From assembly GCF_900113545.1 (NCBI RefSeq), contig NZ_FOPS01000011.1, positions 1 through 64,000 of the forward strand: a stretch of 64,000 nt of DNA, written 5' to 3'. Numbering within the stretch: position 1 is the stretch's first letter; each line of letters begins with the position of its first letter. Under the pieces are notes generated by a model. The model saw nothing but the letters and a program-made list of their open reading frames with translations, had not been told where the DNA came from and made no database searches. The position numbers and the translations under genes were made by a program. Positions 45,739 to 55,199 of this stretch are shown here, one piece after another. This DNA comes from Neisseria elongata subsp. elongata. GTDB taxonomy: Bacteria; Pseudomonadota; Gammaproteobacteria; Burkholderiales; Neisseriaceae.

Positions 45739-46560
45739 TTATGTCCTGCCCAGTAGTTTTTTTGCCCGTTCGATAACCGGGATGTCGACCATTTGACCGT
45801 CTATTTGGAATACCGGTGAGCTGTTTTGTTCGTATTCGATTAAAACTTTTTCGGCAAATTCGAGTGTTTCTGCCGAGGGGCGCAACATCAGTTTGGTAAC
45901 GGCCACTTGTTTGGGATGGATGCAGAGCATGCCGCCGAAGCCCATGTCGCGCCAGAAGGCGGTAAATGAGCGCAGGCCTTCGTTGTCGGAAAAATCGGGG
46001 AATACGGTTTCAATCGGCGGGTGCAGACTGTTGAGGTGGCTGTGGAGGAGGAGGTCGGTGCGCAGTCGGTTGAAAAATACGTCCGCCGCCGCCGTTCCGG
46101 TTTGGATGCCTAGGTTGTTGGACAGGTCGAGGCAGCCGTAGGAGAGGGCGTGCAGGCCGTGGGCGAAGGCCAGTTGGGGCAGGTTGAGTATGCCCAAAGC
46201 CGTTTCGAGGACGGCGATGACGGGTTTGCCGCTGCTTTGGTAGAGTGAGGTGATGTCGGCCGGGCGTTCGGCTTTCGGCAGGATGATGCCTTTTACCGCC
46301 GGCAGGTTTTGCAGGGCGGCGAGGTCGTCGGCGAAATGGGTGCTGTTTGCGGAGTTGATGCGGAGCCAAATCGGGCGGGCGTTTGCAGTGGCGCAGTAGT
46401 CGGCGATGTTGGTTCTGGCTTGTGCTTTGTTGGCAGGCGAGACGGAGTCTTCCCAATCGGCAATGACTTCGTCGGCACCGATGCCGAAGGCTTTGGGGAT
46501 GCGGTCGGGCTGGGTGGCTGGGACGAAGAGGAAGATTTTCGGTATGGGCTGATCCAACAT
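45739..46560 (-). CDS. HpcH/HpaI aldolase / CitE-like lyase
   Basis: This 273-residue TIM-barrel protein starts MLDQPIPKIFLFVPATQPDR and has GADEVIADWEDSVSPANKAQ, KGIILPKAERPADI, IAVLETALGI, and MLCIHPKQV near the end. These fit the CitE/CLYBL family, which act on CoA esters such as citramalyl-CoA or malyl-CoA. No citrate lyase alpha or gamma subunit is adjacent, so it is not part of citrate lyase and its substrate is unknown. It has its own terminator. Confidence 0.85.
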   Translation of the reverse strand: MLDQPIPKIFLFVPATQPDRIPKAFGIGADEVIADWEDSVSPANKAQARTNIADYCATANARPIWLRINSANSTHFADDLAALQNLPAVKGIILPKAERPADITSLYQSSGKPVIAVLETALGILNLPQLAFAHGLHALSYGCLDLSNNLGIQTGTAAADVFFNRLRTDLLLHSHLNSLHPPIETVFPDFSDNEGLRSFTAFWRDMGFGGMLCIHPKQVAVTKLMLRPSAETLEFAEKVLIEYEQNSSPVFQIDGQMVDIPVIERAKKLLGRT

Positions 46561-46943
46561 GTTTTTTCCTTTTTCAGACGGCCTGTTTGCTGTTAATCGA
46601 ACCAGTTTGGATTATACCGTTTTCATTATGCATTCACATTTTTGCTTTGCCTGTATTTTCAGACGGCCGGTGCCGCGTCTGGAATGTGAGGTGGGACGGC
46701 GGGTGTGTGCTTTGACATTTGAAGGTGTGTTTTCATATGCAGGGGAGGAGGCCGTCTGAAAGGGATCGGTTTCCGGAGGGAGGGCGGTTTGGGATGATTT
46801 GAACCGTTCTTTGACTGCAGCGTTTTGAGGGTACTGTTGCGGTCTGCACGGTTCGGGCGGATTTTCAGACGGCCTCAGGGTGCTTTTAGCGGTGATGGTT
46901 AAAAAATGTGATTATAATTGCCTTTTTTCGAAAGGAGTTTTTT
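46561..46943. other. Divergent gap between CitE-like gene and ridA
   Basis: This 383-base gap contains several uptake sequences (about 46574, 46658, 46748, 46864) and a TATAAT box at 46913-46918 that could drive ridA. No gene or RNA is recognised. Confidence 0.6.
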
Positions 46944-47333
46944 ATGAGTAAAACGATTATTCACAGTGATCAGGCACCTTCGGCGATTGGTGCGTACAGT
47001 CAGGCCGTCAGGGCGGGGGATACTGTGTATTTGAGCGGTCAGATTCCGCTCGACCCTGCAACGATGGAAGTGGTTGGCGGCGGTGATTTCCGTGCCGAGG
47101 CGCATCAGGTTTTTAAAAATCTGCGTGCTGTGGCGGAGGCTGCCGGTGGTTCGCTGGACGATGTGGTCAAGTTGAATGCTTATCTGACGGATTTGGACAA
47201 TTTTGCCGTGTTCAATGAAGTGATGGCCGAATATTTCTCTCAGCCGTTCCCCGCGCGTGCGGCGGTTGGTGTGGCCGCTTTGCCGAAGGGCGTTCAGGTG
47301 GAAGCCGAGGCGGTTTTGGTATTGAATGCCTGA
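46944..47333 (+). CDS. ridA: RidA, reactive enamine/imine deaminase
   Basis: This 129-residue trimeric protein hydrolyses the 2-aminoacrylate produced by PLP enzymes. It starts [20 protein letters not shown] and has [20 protein letters not shown], the Arg of [19 protein letters not shown], and [10 protein letters not shown]. The ATG at 46944 has AAGGAG eight bases upstream, which decides it over the ATG at 46908. A bidirectional terminator follows. Confidence 0.95.
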   Translation: MSKTIIHSDQAPSAIGAYSQAVRAGDTVYLSGQIPLDPATMEVVGGGDFRAEAHQVFKNLRAVAEAAGGSLDDVVKLNAYLTDLDNFAVFNEVMAEYFSQPFPARAAVGVAALPKGVQVEAEAVLVLNA

Positions 47334-47372
47334 CGGCTGGCCGATGGAGGCCGTATCGGCCTATGCTTGAAA

Positions 47373-47408
47373 CAAAACACACAGCCTTTTTTGCGGCTGT
47401 GTGTTTTG
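47373..47408. terminator. Bidirectional terminator between ridA and mutM
   Basis: CAAAACACACAGCC and its complement form 14-base arms with an eight-base loop (TTTTTTGC). It serves the two convergent genes. Confidence 0.88.
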
Positions 47409-47429
47409 TTTTGCGGCTAGTCAATGGGC

Positions 47430-48251
47430 TTAGTGCTGGCAGTTCGGACAGTAGAATGTGCCGCGTTGGCCGATGACGGTCTTTTCGATGCTGCCGCCGC
47501 ATTGCAGGCAGGATTGGCCTTGGCGGCCGTAGACTTTGTATTCTTGTTGGAAGTAGCCGCTTTTGCCTTCGCTGTCGACGAAGTCGCGCAGGGTGCTGCC
47601 GCCTTTTTCGATGGCGCGGCGCAGGGTTTCGCGGATGTGGTGTACCAGTGCCGCCGCTTCTTTGCGGCTGATTTGCATGGCGGGGCGGTTTGGGGCAATG
47701 CCGGCGGCGAACAGGCTTTCGTTGGCGTAGATGTTGCCTACGCCGACGACGGTTTTGTTGTCCATCAATACGCTTTTTATCGGGCTGCGGCGTTTTTTCA
47801 GGGCGTTGTGGAGGTAGTCGGCGGTAAAGCCGTTGCCCAGCGGTTCGGGTGCGAGGTTTTGCAGCAGGGGGTGGGTTTCTTCCGGGCCGGGATACCATGA
47901 GACGATGCCGAAACGGCGCGGGTCGTGGTAGCGCAGTAAGGTGCCGTCTGAAAATTCTATTTCGACATGGTCGTGTTTTCCTGCGTCGGGGGCGTTGCCG
48001 GAGGTAAATATGCGCAGGCTGCCGGACATGCCGAGGTGGATGAGCAGGATGCCTTGGGGAAGATGGACGAGCAGGTATTTGGCGCGCCGCGTGCAGCGCA
48101 GGACGGTTTCGCCGTTTAGGATATTGTCCAAATCGGGCGGGACGGGGTGGCGCAGTTTTGCTTGGCGGACGGTGGTGCGGACGATTGTTTTGCCGGTGAT
48201 GTGGGGCGCGATGCCGCGCAGGGTAGTTTCGACTTCGGGCAGTTCGGGCAT
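47430..48251 (-). CDS. mutM: Formamidopyrimidine-DNA glycosylase
   Basis: This bifunctional glycosylase/AP lyase removes 8-oxoguanine. The 273-residue enzyme begins [14 protein letters not shown], with the catalytic Pro2 and Glu3. The H2TH domain has [20 protein letters not shown], and the zinc finger is [20 protein letters not shown] followed by CPNCQ. All key residues are present. panB lies downstream of a hairpin on its 5' side. Confidence 0.96.
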   Translation of the reverse strand: MPELPEVETTLRGIAPHITGKTIVRTTVRQAKLRHPVPPDLDNILNGETVLRCTRRAKYLLVHLPQGILLIHLGMSGSLRIFTSGNAPDAGKHDHVEIEFSDGTLLRYHDPRRFGIVSWYPGPEETHPLLQNLAPEPLGNGFTADYLHNALKKRRSPIKSVLMDNKTVVGVGNIYANESLFAAGIAPNRPAMQISRKEAAALVHHIRETLRRAIEKGGSTLRDFVDSEGKSGYFQQEYKVYGRQGQSCLQCGGSIEKTVIGQRGTFYCPNCQH

Positions 48252-48281
48252 GATGTTTGCGTGGTTGGTGTGTTTTTATGT

Positions 48282-48320
48282 TTTCAGACGGCCTCTTGAT
48301 GGGGATGAGGCCGTCTGAAA
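48282..48320 (-). terminator. Uptake-sequence hairpin after panB
   Basis: TTTCAGACGGCCTC and GAGGCCGTCTGAAA form 14-base arms with an 11-base loop, five bases beyond the panB stop. Confidence 0.78.
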
Positions 48321-48324
48321 GTGT

Positions 48325-49113
48325 TTAGAGGAAGCTGTGTTCGGCTGCGGGGAAGGTTTTGTTTTTGACTGCTTCCACATAGGCTTTGACGGCGGATTGG
48401 ATGTCGGGCTGACCTGCCATGAAGTTTTTGACGAATTTGGCGGTTTTGCCGGGGAAGATGCCGAGCATGTCGTGCATGACCAAAACCTGTCCGTCGCAAT
48501 CGACGCCCGCGCCTATGCCGATGGTGGGGCATGAGACGGTTTGTGTTACCTGTTTGCCCAATTCGGCAGGCACGCATTCCATCAGGACGATGGCGGCTCC
48601 GGCTTTTTCGTGGGCAACGGCGTCGTTGAGCAGGGCTTGGGCTTTGTCGCCTTTGCCTTGGACTTTGTAGCCGCCGAAGGCATGGACGGACTGGGGGGTG
48701 AGGCCGATGTGGGCGCAGACGGGGATGCCGCGCAGTTTCAGGAATTCGGTGGTTTCGGCCATCCAGACGCCGCCTTCGAGTTTGACCATATGCGCGCCGG
48801 CGGCCATCAGTTCGGCGGCGGCGGCGAAGGCCTGTTCTTTGCTTTGCTGGTAGGCGCCGAAGGGCAGGTCGGCCACAATCATGGTGTTTTTGCTGCCGCG
48901 TGCGACGGCGGCGGTGTGGTAGCACATGTCGTTCAGGCTGACGGGCAGGGTGGAATCGCGTCCTTGGACGGTCATGCCCAAGGAGTCGCCCACCAGAAGT
49001 ACGTCCACGCCCGCTTCGTCCATCAGGGCGGCAAAGCTGGCTTCATAGGCGGTGAGCATGGCGATTTTTTCGCCTTCGGCCTTCATTTTATTCAGTGTGT
49101 TTACGGTAATCAT
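48325..49113 (-). CDS. panB: Ketopantoate hydroxymethyltransferase
   Basis: This enzyme adds a hydroxymethyl group to 2-ketoisovalerate in pantothenate synthesis. The 262-residue TIM barrel has [60 protein letters not shown] and MECVPAEL. The Mg-binding Asp residues lie in VGDSLG. Length is typical. No panC is adjacent. The kinase gene lies six bases upstream, so they are probably co-transcribed. Confidence 0.96.
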   Translation of the reverse strand: MITVNTLNKMKAEGEKIAMLTAYEASFAALMDEAGVDVLLVGDSLGMTVQGRDSTLPVSLNDMCYHTAAVARGSKNTMIVADLPFGAYQQSKEQAFAAAAELMAAGAHMVKLEGGVWMAETTEFLKLRGIPVCAHIGLTPQSVHAFGGYKVQGKGDKAQALLNDAVAHEKAGAAIVLMECVPAELGKQVTQTVSCPTIGIGAGVDCDGQVLVMHDMLGIFPGKTAKFVKNFMAGQPDIQSAVKAYVEAVKNKTFPAAEHSFL

Positions 49114-49119
49114 GTTGTT

Positions 49120-49770
49120 TTAATTGTCTTTCAGGTTGAGGTAGTGGCGGTTGCCCTGCATGTGGCTGATGGTGCGCAGCAGCAGCTCGAAATGGTCGTC
49201 GTTGTCTGTGAAGTCCATGTCGTCGTTGTTGGCAATCAGCAGCGGGGCGTTATCGTAAAGGTGGAAGAAGCGGCGGTATTCTTCGTGGATTTGGTTCAGG
49301 TAGCCCGACGGGAATAGGTTCAGCGCGCCGACGCCGTTGCGGGAAACCAAGCGTCTTTGTGCCGCTTCGTTGCCGGTTTGCAGGTAGATGACGAGGTCGG
49401 GCAAGGGCATGTCGGGCATGACTTTGTGTTTGATTTCCCAAAACAGGTTTTGTTCGTTTGCCTGTTGGTTGTCATCTAAGACGACGGGGACGAAGATTTG
49501 GTCTTTTTCCAGCAGGAAGTCGGCCACCACGCGGCCGTTGCGCGTTTCTTCGGCGTTGATGATGTCGATGGCTTTCGCGCGGCGCATCAGGAAATGCAGT
49601 TCTGTCGCCAGGCCGTGGTTGGCGGCGTTTTGGTAGAACAGGTCGAGAAACGGGTTGGTTTCGGGGCTTTCCGTCAGGTAGAGGGCGTTGAAATATTCGG
49701 CCAGCCTGCGGGCAAGGGCGGATTTGCCGCTGCCGATCGAGCCTTCGACGACGATGTATTGGTAGTCCAT
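49120..49770 (-). CDS. Deoxynucleoside kinase (dNK/dGK family)
   Basis: This 216-residue kinase starts MDYQYIVVEGSIGSGKSALA, with the P-loop EGSIGSGKS. It has LTESPETNPFLDLFYQNAAN, VVADFLLEKDQIFVPVVLDD and PDLVIYLQTGNEAAQRRLVS. That fits the deoxyguanosine/deoxyadenosine kinase family. Which deoxynucleoside it prefers cannot be told. The start at 49770 is chosen because upstream residues have no homology. It lies in a group with folK and panB. Confidence 0.85.
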   Translation of the reverse strand: MDYQYIVVEGSIGSGKSALARRLAEYFNALYLTESPETNPFLDLFYQNAANHGLATELHFLMRRAKAIDIINAEETRNGRVVADFLLEKDQIFVPVVLDDNQQANEQNLFWEIKHKVMPDMPLPDLVIYLQTGNEAAQRRLVSRNGVGALNLFPSGYLNQIHEEYRRFFHLYDNAPLLIANNDDMDFTDNDDHFELLLRTISHMQGNRHYLNLKDN

Positions 49771-49881
49771 ATGTTTTCCCGGTATCTGTGGTTGGCCGGA
49801 TGCGGCGCGTTTTGGGGATGGCGCGATTATACGTTTTTGCCGCTTGGCGACCAAGCCGTTTGTTCGGTGGGATTTTTGTTT

Positions 49882-50379
49882 TCAGACAGCCTCTGTAAGC
49901 GGTGTGATGCCGTCCGTTCCCAAGGTTTCTGCCAGATCGCGCGCGCTGCCGTGCCCGGGCAGCGGGTAGTCGGGTGCGATGTCGGCCAGCGGGCGCATGA
50001 CGAAGGCGCGCAGGTGGGCGCGGGGGTGGGGCAGGGTGAGGGCGGGGTCGTCTTTTGTTTGGCCGCCGTAGTCGATGATGTCTAAGTCTAAGGTGCGCGG
50101 GGCGTTGCGGAAGCTGCGTTCGCGCCCGGCATCTTGTTCGACGGTGTGCAGTAAGGAGAGCAGGGCGTATGCGTGCAGTGTGGTTTCGATTAGGGCGGCG
50201 GCATTGACGAAGTCGGGTTGGTCGGTATAGCCGACGGGCGCGGTACGGTAGAGCGGCGACAGGCGGAGCGAGGCGATGCCGGGGTGTCGGGACAGGCGTT
50301 CGGCGGCGAGGCGTATGGTGTCGGTGCTTTCGCCGAGGTTGCTGCCGAAGGCGATAACGGCGGTAACGGGGGTAGTCAT
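49882..50379 (-). CDS. folK: 6-hydroxymethyl-7,8-dihydropterin pyrophosphokinase
   Basis: This enzyme transfers pyrophosphate from ATP to the pterin in folate synthesis. The 165-residue protein has AVIAFGSNLGESTDTIRLAA, VGYTDQPDFVNAAALIETT, and the signature RNAPRTLDLDIIDYGG with PHPRAHLRAFVMRPL. It lies with the panB group on the minus strand. An incomplete uptake sequence (TTCAGACAGCC) overlaps its stop. Confidence 0.95.
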   Translation of the reverse strand: MTTPVTAVIAFGSNLGESTDTIRLAAERLSRHPGIASLRLSPLYRTAPVGYTDQPDFVNAAALIETTLHAYALLSLLHTVEQDAGRERSFRNAPRTLDLDIIDYGGQTKDDPALTLPHPRAHLRAFVMRPLADIAPDYPLPGHGSARDLAETLGTDGITPLTEAV

Positions 50380-50474
50380 GAGGTTTCTCTGGACGGCAAC
50401 GGGCAGGGGTTGTCCGATGGGCTATGGTTGGTATGGAAAGGCAGGATTTTGTCGTTTGGCGCGGGGTTTGTAAA

Positions 50475-50510
50475 GGAGGCCGTCTGAAAGTGTGTTTTCA
50501 GACGGCCTCC
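50475..50510 (-). terminator. Uptake-sequence hairpin after the TonB-dependent receptor
   Basis: GGAGGCCGTCTGAAA and its complement form 15-base arms with a six-base loop, 22 bases past the receptor stop. Confidence 0.8.
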
Positions 50511-50532
50511 GTGTGTTTCGGGCATTGCGCGG

Positions 50533-53500
50533 TTACCATTTGCCCGTCAGGCCGATGCGCAGGGTACGGCCCGGGGCGGGCATATAGGAACGGCTCATGG
50601 GGTCGAGGTAATAGCGGTCGGTTAGGTTGCTGCCCGTCAGCTCTGCGCTGAAATGTTTGTTGAATTTGTAGCGCACATAGGCATCCACGACAGTAACGGG
50701 CTGCCAGTTGGCGTTGCTGTTGTCGCTGTTGAAAGCTTTGCTGTTTGCGCCGTCACGTTGCAGGTAGTAGTCGCGCCAGCGGGCTGACGGCTGTTGTTTG
50801 TCTTCAACGCGGCTGTGGAAGGTCAGGCGCGAACCGATTTCGAGTTTTTCGTTTAGGAACCTGCCGCCGAGGTTGGCAACGACTGACCAGCGCGGCTGGA
50901 TGCGGTTGATCAGCCAGCCGCCAGTGAGACCGCCGTTTTGACAGTAAGGTACGGGGAAAGTGCGTCCTTTTTGGACAAACATTTCCACATCATATTGCTG
51001 TTCGATGGCGCGGTGGTCGCAGACTTCGTTTTTCATGTTGCGCACCACGCCCAAGTCGCCAAAAACACGGCCGTTGTCGAAGCGGGTTTGCAGCTCTAAG
51101 CCGCTGATGACTTGTTTGTCGTAATTGCTGATTTGCCAGGTGGTATAGTTGCGGTCGATGACGTTGCGGGTTTTGTTGTGGAAGTAGGTCAGACGAACGT
51201 CCGCATAGCGCATTTTGGGCAGCAGGCGGGTGAAGTCGTGGCTGAGGGAAATTTCCCAATTCTTGGCATGTTCGGGTTTGAGCGGGTAGCGGGTGCGGTC
51301 GAAGGGGATGCTGAACAGCTTGGCGATGCTGTGGTTGCCGAAACCGAATGTGCCTTCATACATGCTGGGGAAGCGTTTGAATTCGGTGTAACGGGCAAAC
51401 AGGCGGGTGTGGTCGCCGAGTTTGACGGTGGCGGAGAACATGGGGGCGAAGGCGTGGCCGCTTTTTTTCCATGAGTTGCGCAGTTCTTCTTCGGTCAGGT
51501 GCCGGTATTCGGCAACGGGGCTTTTTGCACCGATTAGTGTGCCGCCTTGGTATTTGTTTTCGACTTCTCCGGTGGCTTGATTGATGCCTTTTTCGGCAAA
51601 TTGTTTCAGACGGCCGTCTGAAACGGGGTTTTCGCCGTTTTTCCAATAAATGCAGTTTCCTGCCGCAGGGTCTGTCGTGCAGTCGGTAAGCGGCATATAG
51701 CCTTGTTCTATATTGGCGGGCAGTGTGGTTGAATTGTTGTATTCTTCGCTTAAATCGGTCAGCTCTTGTGGCCACGGGATGAAATCAGGGTAGCCGCTTT
51801 TCCGCCTTTCCGTTTCTTCGGGCATATTTTCCAACGCCCAGGCGTAATCGGGTACGGGCAGGGTGTTTATCCATGCCCAAAATTTTTGGTCGTATGCGTC
51901 CCATGCCGCTTGCGTACGCACCACTTCGGGGCTTTCTTCATAGGCTTTCAATGCGGCTTCGTATCTGGCTTTCAAATCCATGCGGGCGCGGTATTCTTCT
52001 GGAGTGGCCAGTCTGCTGCCGATGGCGGCGACATTGCGGCTGTTTTCAGACAATACGTTAAATTCGCCTTCTGCTTCCAAGCGGTCGCGATGTTTGGACA
52101 GATAATCACGGACGAAGGTATCGGTCATGCGGTAGTCGGTATAGCGGCCGCCGGCGTTCAGGGTCAGCCACGGCGTCGGTTCGTATTTGAAGTTGAAGCC
52201 GACATTCCATTCATTGCGTTTTCCTTGGCGCGGCATGGTCATGGCGAAGTTCGAGTTTAAGGTGGTTTCGGGGTCGTCCCACACCAGCTTGCGGTATTTG
52301 TCGTGCGGCAGGGCGAGTATCCAGCTGGTGTCGCTGCTGCCTTTGAGTTTTTCGCGTTGGTAATCGCCCGTCAGGGTCAGTTCGAGGGTGTCGGCCAGCT
52401 TCATGCGGTTGGACAAATTGATGCCCAAGCGGTTGTTTTTGGCGCGGTAGGCGGCAGCGTTGAAGACGGTAAAACGGTTGTTGGTGTTGGGCGGCAGTTT
52501 GTCCCATTCCGGCTCTTTGCCTTTGTAATACCAGTCTTCGGCGTATTTGTCGTTGAATGCTTTGTCGAGGAATAGGGTCGATGCAGGATAGCCGCCCGTG
52601 GAGTTGGTTTGCGAATCGTTGAACGTGCCCCAAATCCCCGCCTTCAAATCTACCCAGCGGCTGTTCTCGGGGTTCCAAGAATAATCCAGATTGACGGCGG
52701 TCTGTTTTACCCATGCCTGCGGCCATTCCGCCATCAGCGTGCCTTTGGTGAGCTTACTCATATCGGTTTGGGCGGAGCCGTCGGATTTGAGCTTGCTGCC
52801 GCCGATATTGCCGAACAGGATGCTGTACGGCATGATTTCGCCGAAACGGGTGTTGGTATGGCGTATGCCGAGCTGTATTTTTTGGTTGTCGTGCAGTTTA
52901 AGCGTGCCTTTGGCCAGCCACGAGCGCATATTCAGGGATGTGTTGGCCACTTCGCCGGACGGATGGTAATACATACCGACATTGGCGGTATATTGCTGAA
53001 TATCCCTAACTTTTTTGGTAAATTCTTCTTCGGTTATGGAGCTGGCGTCGGAGATGTAGCCGTAGCGTTCCGCGCCCTTGCTGCCGGCAAAGTAATTGCC
53101 CTTGTCGCGCCATGCGTAGGCAATCAAGCCGTCAAACACTTCGCCGCGCATACCGGCTGAAATGCGGAAGGCGTTGTCTTTAAATAATTTTCCTCGCCCG
53201 CCGAAACGTTGTTCCTGGCGGTCGCTGTCGTCGAACATAATCGCCCATTCCATGCGGTCGAAAGAATAGGGTTTGGGATAACGGCGGTAGTCCGTACCCC
53301 AAGTTTCGGCGTGGGCGTATTCCCGCTGCTTGATGGTATTGTTGCCGGTTTCCATCTTGACTTCCATGCCGAATTTTTGATCTTTCGGCACGACGTCGTC
53401 GATTTCCAGCGTTTTCATGCTGACCGAACCGCCTATGCCGGTGCGGATGTCGCGGTTTGCCGATGCGCCTTTTTCCACATACACGCTGCTGATAAGGTTC

Positions 53501-53940
53501 GGGTCGATGTAGTTGCGGTTGGATATGCCTTCAAATCCTCTCCAAACGCTGATTGCCTGTTCCGTGCCGTCTACCGTTACCGGCACTTTTCCTTCACCTT
53601 GGATGCCGCGTATGTTGGGATCGAGCGCGCCGCTGTTACGTGCGTCACCGCTGAACACGCCCGCCATGCCGCCGATTAAATCGGCCACGCTGCTGCCGCG
53701 GTAGGTTTCGATTTCCTGTTTTCCTTTGTACAGGTTGCTGATGTCGCGGGTGTAGACTTGACTGTGGCCGCTTCTGTCGCGGTCGCGGATGCCGATGACC
53801 TGAACATCTGCCAATTTCCCTTCTTCTGTCGTTGTGCCGTCCCCTTCTGCCCATGCGGCAGGGGTTATGCCGCCTAAGATGCTAATCATGAGAAATAATG
53901 GTTTCAGACGGCATGAAGCAGGTATTTTATGAAAACTCAT
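50533..53940 (-). CDS. Large TonB-dependent outer-membrane receptor
   Basis: This 1135-residue receptor has a signal peptide ending AAWA, a plug domain (TYRGSSVADLIGGMAGVFSG, then ALDPNIRGIQGEGKVPVTVD and VYVEKGASANRDIRTGIGGS) and a long beta-barrel ending RTLRIGLTGKW. Neisserial Tdf receptors for iron or metal sources have this form; which one this is (TdfG-like by length) I cannot say. The barrel is longer than most because of large inserts near residues 620-800. The start region 53941-54060 is AT-rich and has GATAATACCTTTCATT, a possible Fur-like box. It needs the TonB system seen at 16.5-18.7 kb. Confidence 0.82.
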   Translation of the reverse strand: MSFHKIPASCRLKPLFLMISILGGITPAAWAEGDGTTTEEGKLADVQVIGIRDRDRSGHSQVYTRDISNLYKGKQEIETYRGSSVADLIGGMAGVFSGDARNSGALDPNIRGIQGEGKVPVTVDGTEQAISVWRGFEGISNRNYIDPNLISSVYVEKGASANRDIRTGIGGSVSMKTLEIDDVVPKDQKFGMEVKMETGNNTIKQREYAHAETWGTDYRRYPKPYSFDRMEWAIMFDDSDRQEQRFGGRGKLFKDNAFRISAGMRGEVFDGLIAYAWRDKGNYFAGSKGAERYGYISDASSITEEEFTKKVRDIQQYTANVGMYYHPSGEVANTSLNMRSWLAKGTLKLHDNQKIQLGIRHTNTRFGEIMPYSILFGNIGGSKLKSDGSAQTDMSKLTKGTLMAEWPQAWVKQTAVNLDYSWNPENSRWVDLKAGIWGTFNDSQTNSTGGYPASTLFLDKAFNDKYAEDWYYKGKEPEWDKLPPNTNNRFTVFNAAAYRAKNNRLGINLSNRMKLADTLELTLTGDYQREKLKGSSDTSWILALPHDKYRKLVWDDPETTLNSNFAMTMPRQGKRNEWNVGFNFKYEPTPWLTLNAGGRYTDYRMTDTFVRDYLSKHRDRLEAEGEFNVLSENSRNVAAIGSRLATPEEYRARMDLKARYEAALKAYEESPEVVRTQAAWDAYDQKFWAWINTLPVPDYAWALENMPEETERRKSGYPDFIPWPQELTDLSEEYNNSTTLPANIEQGYMPLTDCTTDPAAGNCIYWKNGENPVSDGRLKQFAEKGINQATGEVENKYQGGTLIGAKSPVAEYRHLTEEELRNSWKKSGHAFAPMFSATVKLGDHTRLFARYTEFKRFPSMYEGTFGFGNHSIAKLFSIPFDRTRYPLKPEHAKNWEISLSHDFTRLLPKMRYADVRLTYFHNKTRNVIDRNYTTWQISNYDKQVISGLELQTRFDNGRVFGDLGVVRNMKNEVCDHRAIEQQYDVEMFVQKGRTFPVPYCQNGGLTGGWLINRIQPRWSVVANLGGRFLNEKLEIGSRLTFHSRVEDKQQPSARWRDYYLQRDGANSKAFNSDNSNANWQPVTVVDAYVRYKFNKHFSAELTGSNLTDRYYLDPMSRSYMPAPGRTLRIGLTGKW
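51603..51624. repeat. 22-base uptake-sequence palindrome inside the receptor gene
   Basis: Two uptake sequences overlap head to head (GTTTCAGACGG joined to CCGTCTGAAAC), giving a perfect palindrome within the coding region. It encodes VSDGRLK on the minus strand and does not break the frame. Confidence 0.85.
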
Positions 53941-54150
53941 CTCTTGGATTCTCCTGTTTTTCTGATTGATTTGGCAGGGCAGGCTGCTTGAAAAAAAGAG
54001 AATATTAATATCAAATCTAAATAAATGAAAGGTATTATCGTTATAAATTGGTTTTAAAAATATGGATTGAAGGGTTTCGTCGCTTGATTTTCCTGCTTAA
54101 ACAGTCCATATTTGCCATCGTTTTCCGCTAACCGATTTTTCACGATTGTT

Positions 54151-55116
54151 ATGACCCACACCGTACACCTGCAATTCGAAGACATGGACAACACCGTCCT
54201 GCAACGCCTGACGGGGCCGCTCGATGCCCATTTGGCCACATTGGGCAAAGCCTTGGACATCCAAATCAGCCGCCGTTTCGAACGTTTTACCTTTATCGGA
54301 AATTATGCCCACGCAGGCCGCCGTGCGCTAATTGAATTGGCGGGGCTGGCCGAGGGCCGGGATTTGAACGAGGACGACATCCAGTTGGCGGCCGTGGCGG
54401 CAAAAACGGCCGATGCGGAACACACCGAACAGCGGCAGGACAAACAGTATTACCTGCAAACCAAACGCGGCAGCATAGGCGGGCGCACCCCGCGCCAAAA
54501 CGGCTACATCCGCGCCTTGCTGAACCACGACATCGTGTTCGGGCTGGGTCCTGCAGGTACGGGTAAAACCTATCTGGCGGTGGCCGCCGCAGTCGATGCG
54601 ATGGAAAAACACCAAATCGAACGCATCGTGCTGGTGCGCCCCGCAGTCGAGGCAGGCGAAAAACTCGGCTTCCTGCCCGGCGACCTGACGCAAAAAGTCG
54701 ATCCCTACCTGCGCCCGCTGTATGACGCGCTGTACGATTTGATGGGTTTCGACCGCGTAACCAAACTGTTGGAAAAAGGCCTGATAGAAATTGCACCATT
54801 GGCCTATATGCGCGGCCGCACGCTCAACGGCGCGTATGTGATTCTGGACGAGGCGCAAAACACCACACCCGAACAAATGAAAATGTTCCTGACCCGCATA
54901 GGCTTCGGTGCCAAAGCCGTCATCACGGGCGATTTGAGTCAAATCGACTTGCCGAAAAACATCAAATCCGGCCTGAAGGACGCCAAGGAAAAACTGCGCG
55001 ATGTGGAAGGGCTGTATTTCCACACCTTTACCAGTGAGGATGTGGTGCGTCATCCGTTGGTGCAGCGCATCGTTGAAGCCTACGAAGCGGCGGAAGAAGG
55101 CAGAGAGGCCGTCTGA
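54151..55116 (+). CDS. phoH: PhoH-like (YbeZ) ATPase
   Basis: This 321-residue ATPase has the Walker A GLGPAGTGKTYLAVAAAVDA and Walker B AYVILDEAQNTTPEQMKMFL, with GFGAKAVITGDLSQIDLP. An N-terminal KH-like segment precedes it. PhoH/YbeZ interacts with the RNase YbeY and is thought to be an RNA helicase; no ybeY follows here, but an NlpC/P60 lipoprotein does. I start at the ATG at 54151 (MTHTVHLQFEDMDN), the family-typical beginning. Confidence 0.9.
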   Translation: MTHTVHLQFEDMDNTVLQRLTGPLDAHLATLGKALDIQISRRFERFTFIGNYAHAGRRALIELAGLAEGRDLNEDDIQLAAVAAKTADAEHTEQRQDKQYYLQTKRGSIGGRTPRQNGYIRALLNHDIVFGLGPAGTGKTYLAVAAAVDAMEKHQIERIVLVRPAVEAGEKLGFLPGDLTQKVDPYLRPLYDALYDLMGFDRVTKLLEKGLIEIAPLAYMRGRTLNGAYVILDEAQNTTPEQMKMFLTRIGFGAKAVITGDLSQIDLPKNIKSGLKDAKEKLRDVEGLYFHTFTSEDVVRHPLVQRIVEAYEAAEEGREAV

Positions 55117-55199
55117 AACTGATTTTGGCCGGAAGATAAGTTTCACTTCGTTGAAACAGCGCCTTCAGACGACCTGAATACAAGAATAAACGATTAAGA

